From the NCBI RefSeq assembly GCF_030732845.1, contig NZ_JASHKA010000002.1, positions 62,001 to 126,000 on the forward strand: a stretch of 64,000 nucleotides of DNA. The letters run 5' to 3'. This DNA is from Roseibium sp. MMSF_3544 (GTDB lineage: Bacteria > Pseudomonadota > Alphaproteobacteria > Rhizobiales > Stappiaceae). Positions 62,048-64,000 of this stretch are shown one piece after another. A program made the position numbers and the translations under genes. Every line of letters begins with the position of its first letter. Within the stretch, counting starts at the first letter, position 1. The notes under the pieces are model-generated. The model was not told the origin of the DNA and ran no database searches. It was given only the letters and a program-made list of their open reading frames with translations.

Positions 62048-63400
62048 ATGTCTCCACCTTCGCCTGTAGAGGAAATCCCCGAGGTTCAGCCTTCCGCCTC
62101 ACCGCTCACGAGGATCGGAGAAGCACGCTGGGTCCTGCTGACCGCGCTCGGGGTCGCAATTGCCGCCGTGGTTGCTTACGACCTGCCGGTTTGGCCTGCC
62201 GTTGGCGGCGTTTTACTGATGGCGGCTGTTGCCGCATTCGTTCCCAGAAGATCTGCGAGCCGGCGCGTCAAGCTGAATACGCAGCGAGAAATGCGCAGGA
62301 TGTGGCCCGGGACCGGTATGAAGGTCACGGTCGATGCTTTGCCGACACCATGCTTTGTCGCGGATGGACGCGGAATCACGCGATACGTCAATTCGCAGGC
62401 CATGGCCACTTACGACGGCGTCAAGCCGGGCGATCCCCTGTCGTTTTCGTTGCGGGCTCCGTCCTTGCTCGAGGCTTTCGACCGCGTCTGTACAACGGGT
62501 GAAGCGGAGCGGATCACCTGGATTGAAAAAGTCCCGACCGAGACCTGGTACGAAGCGCATATAGCACCGATTTACATGCCGGGTTCGGGCAGTCAGGAGC
62601 GGGGCCGCGATCTGCCGGACTTCATTCTCGTCGTTATCCAGGACCTGACCGAGAACAAGCGCCTGGAACGCATGCGCACGGACTTTGTTGCCAACGCGAG
62701 TCACGAATTGCGCACGCCGCTCGCCTCCCTGACCGGGTTCATCGAAACACTTCAGGGGCCGGCCAAGAATGATTTGGAAGCGCAGGACAGGTTCCTGTCG
62801 ATCATGCTCGATCAGGCCGGGCGCATGCGGCGCCTGATCGATGACATTCTGTCGCTTTCCAGGATCGAACTGAAAGCTCACGTTCGTCCCGCAACAATTG
62901 TCGATATGGGAGAAATCATCCGCCACACCGCCGACGCGCTTTCCCCGCTTGCAAGCGATCTGGGCGTTGAGATCAGGATCAATTTGCCGGATGCACCAGT
63001 GAGGCTCAAGGGTGACCGGGACGAACTGATCCAGGTGGCTGAGAACCTGATTGAAAATGCACTGAAGTACGGAAGTTCCGGAAAGGTGGTCGACGTTGGC
63101 CTGATGGAACAGGTAAGCGATCAGGACGCCCCCTGTTGGGTGCTCTCGGTTCGCGACTATGGCGAAGGCATCCCGCGCGAGCATTTGCCGAGGCTGACGG
63201 AACGATTCTACCGCGTCGATGTGGAAACCAGCCGCACGATGAAGGGCACCGGTCTCGGTCTTGCGATCGTGAAGCATATCCTCACCCGGCACCGTGCACG
63301 ACTGGAAGTGGAAAGCGAACCGGGCGAGGGGGCCCTGTTCAGAGTGAAGCTTCCGGCAATGGAAGAATCAGAAGGCGTTGTCGACAAACTCTCCGCTTGA
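62048..63400 (+). CDS. phoR: Phosphate regulon sensor histidine kinase
   Basis: 450 residues. Two hydrophobic segments in residues ~27-66, then a PAS-like domain (~92-205), then HisKA with His219 in ANASHELRTPLASL and HATPase with ENLIENALKYG, DYGEGIP and GTGLGLAIVKHI. This is the short-periplasm PhoR layout. Directly upstream of pstS and Pho boxes, which supports the name. Confidence 0.93.
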   Translation: MSPPSPVEEIPEVQPSASPLTRIGEARWVLLTALGVAIAAVVAYDLPVWPAVGGVLLMAAVAAFVPRRSASRRVKLNTQREMRRMWPGTGMKVTVDALPTPCFVADGRGITRYVNSQAMATYDGVKPGDPLSFSLRAPSLLEAFDRVCTTGEAERITWIEKVPTETWYEAHIAPIYMPGSGSQERGRDLPDFILVVIQDLTENKRLERMRTDFVANASHELRTPLASLTGFIETLQGPAKNDLEAQDRFLSIMLDQAGRMRRLIDDILSLSRIELKAHVRPATIVDMGEIIRHTADALSPLASDLGVEIRINLPDAPVRLKGDRDELIQVAENLIENALKYGSSGKVVDVGLMEQVSDQDAPCWVLSVRDYGEGIPREHLPRLTERFYRVDVETSRTMKGTGLGLAIVKHILTRHRARLEVESEPGEGALFRVKLPAMEESEGVVDKLSA

Positions 63401-63817
63401 TCAAAAAGTTCTTCTGCTATGCCACGATACCGAATTTGGCAGATTTACGCGCCCGTACTTGGCTAGATTCCGGCCATAACGCGACGATTGCCTAGAAGGA
63501 TCCTGATTTTCGCAGCCCTCCTACAACCTTTTCTTGCATGCTCAATATTTTCAGCCCGATCGGGCTGCGGAGACGCGCAGAAATTTGGCGTTCACGCCTG
63601 CACCGAGTCGGACAGGGGCGTGAAAAGTCACATTGAGTGACACAAAAGATTCAAGAACGGGAAAAAGGCTAGGTTTTTCAATATTTTAAATTGTCACAAA
63701 ACTGAGAAATAACTGTCATAGAACTCTCATCCATCGGGCCTACGGTCCCCGCATCGACCGTGCATGTCCATGTGCGACGATCTTCTACAAACCTTGACAT
63801 TCAAAGGGAGTGGTCAA
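63401..63817. other. phoR-pstS intergenic region with Pho boxes
   Basis: About 415 bases. It holds a perfect 16-bp palindrome CAGCCCGATCGGGCTG at 63552-63567 (hairpin without loop, role unclear) and two Pho boxes at 63691-63730. No gene is visible. Confidence 0.6.
63691..63730 (+). promoter_or_regulatory. Two Pho boxes upstream of pstS
   Basis: The proximal box 63713-63730 reads CTGTCATAGAACTCTCAT and matches the consensus CTGTCATAAATCTGTCAT at 15 of 18 positions. A weaker copy at 63691-63708 (TTGTCACAAAACTGAGAA) starts exactly 22 bases upstream, the normal spacing of tandem PhoB sites. It lies about 88 bases before the pstS start. Confidence 0.85.
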
Positions 63818-64000
63818 GTGAAATTTACGACCCTCGTTAGCGCAACTGCCCTGGCTGTTGCTTCTACTGCATTCGTTGGCGCAGCTCAGGCTCGCGACCA
63901 GGTCCAGGTTGCTGGTTCTTCTACGGTTCTGCCGTATGCTTCCATCGTCGCCGAAGCTTTCGGTGAGAACACCGACTTCCCGACCCCGGTTGTTGAGTCC
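63818..64000 (+). CDS. pstS: Phosphate ABC transporter substrate-binding protein, partial at window end
   Basis: The first 61 codons only; the gene runs past the window. GTG start with GGGAG seven bases upstream. A signal peptide of about 25 residues ends AQA, followed by RDQVQVAGSSTVLPYASIVA, the PstS phosphate-binding opening. Under Pho boxes and downstream of phoR; the rest of pst should follow. Confidence 0.93.
   Translation, partial: MKFTTLVSATALAVASTAFVGAAQARDQVQVAGSSTVLPYASIVAEAFGENTDFPTPVVES

Overview
The window looks like chromosomal DNA of a metabolically versatile, probably marine or plant-associated alphaproteobacterium of the order Hyphomicrobiales, most likely the Stappia/Roseibium (Labrenzia) group. 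This is inferred from gene content and style: moderately high GC; many ABC uptake systems with GntR, LacI, LysR and MarR regulators; a histone-deacetylase-like gene, xseB and dxs in the usual alphaproteobacterial order; an HSDL2-type reductase; and phoR followed by pstS under Pho boxes. No rRNA, tRNA, phage, insertion sequence or CRISPR array was seen.

Region by region. 1-8.8 kb, mostly minus strand: a small Cys-rich exported protein, an MFS transporter, dxs, a LuxR-type regulator sitting between dxs and xseB, xseB, a histone-deacetylase-family amidohydrolase, and a tRNA threonylcarbamoylation gene. Between the last two lies a candidate minus-strand small RNA. 8.8-12.4 kb, plus strand: an acyl-CoA catabolic operon (dehydrogenase, crotonase, HSDL2-like reductase) behind a perfect 18-bp palindrome. 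12.6-22.6 kb: ankyrin protein, MscS channel, a repeat-rich gap, a Na+/H+ exchanger with a cyclic-nucleotide-binding domain, an EamA exporter, malate synthase G and a spermidine-synthase-like protein.

22.6-29.4 kb, minus strand: a LacI regulator followed upstream by a carbohydrate (CUT1) ABC operon with an embedded 2-hydroxyacid dehydrogenase. Its promoter sits between two LacI-type operators. 29.6-31.4 kb: an exported caspase-like protein. 31.7-40.1 kb: a tightly overlapping minus-strand operon (TIGR04076-like protein, aldo/keto reductase, and a Liv-type ABC transporter with the binding protein last). It is divergent from a GntR regulator and a second, paralogous aldo/keto reductase fused to a Rid (YjgF) domain; this locus is the most unusual one in the window. 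40.1-45.5 kb: an oxidation module (GMC oxidoreductase, aldehyde dehydrogenase, enolase-superfamily dehydratase-like enzyme) divergent from a LysR gene with a symmetric site between them.

45.5-51 kb: a periplasmic cis/trans fatty acid isomerase with a small two-helix membrane partner, then two tandem FAD-dependent DAO-type oxidases. 51-54.2 kb: a MarR/monooxygenase-like/GNAT operon divergent from an ArsR/SRPBCC pair, with tandem 12-bp operator repeats between them. 54.3-61.9 kb: a DnaJ-like cochaperone, a surface-antigen-like lipoprotein, pdxH, CorA, small membrane proteins, DUF1499, an MBL-fold hydrolase and an SRPBCC protein. 62-64 kb: phoR and the beginning of pstS, cut off by the window end.

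Taken together the window is an accessory-rich catabolic stretch: fatty-acyl, sugar, polyol/aldonate and amine oxidation modules, each with its own regulator and visible operator candidates, set among housekeeping genes. Functions are assigned from sequence patterns and family memory; no database search was run.
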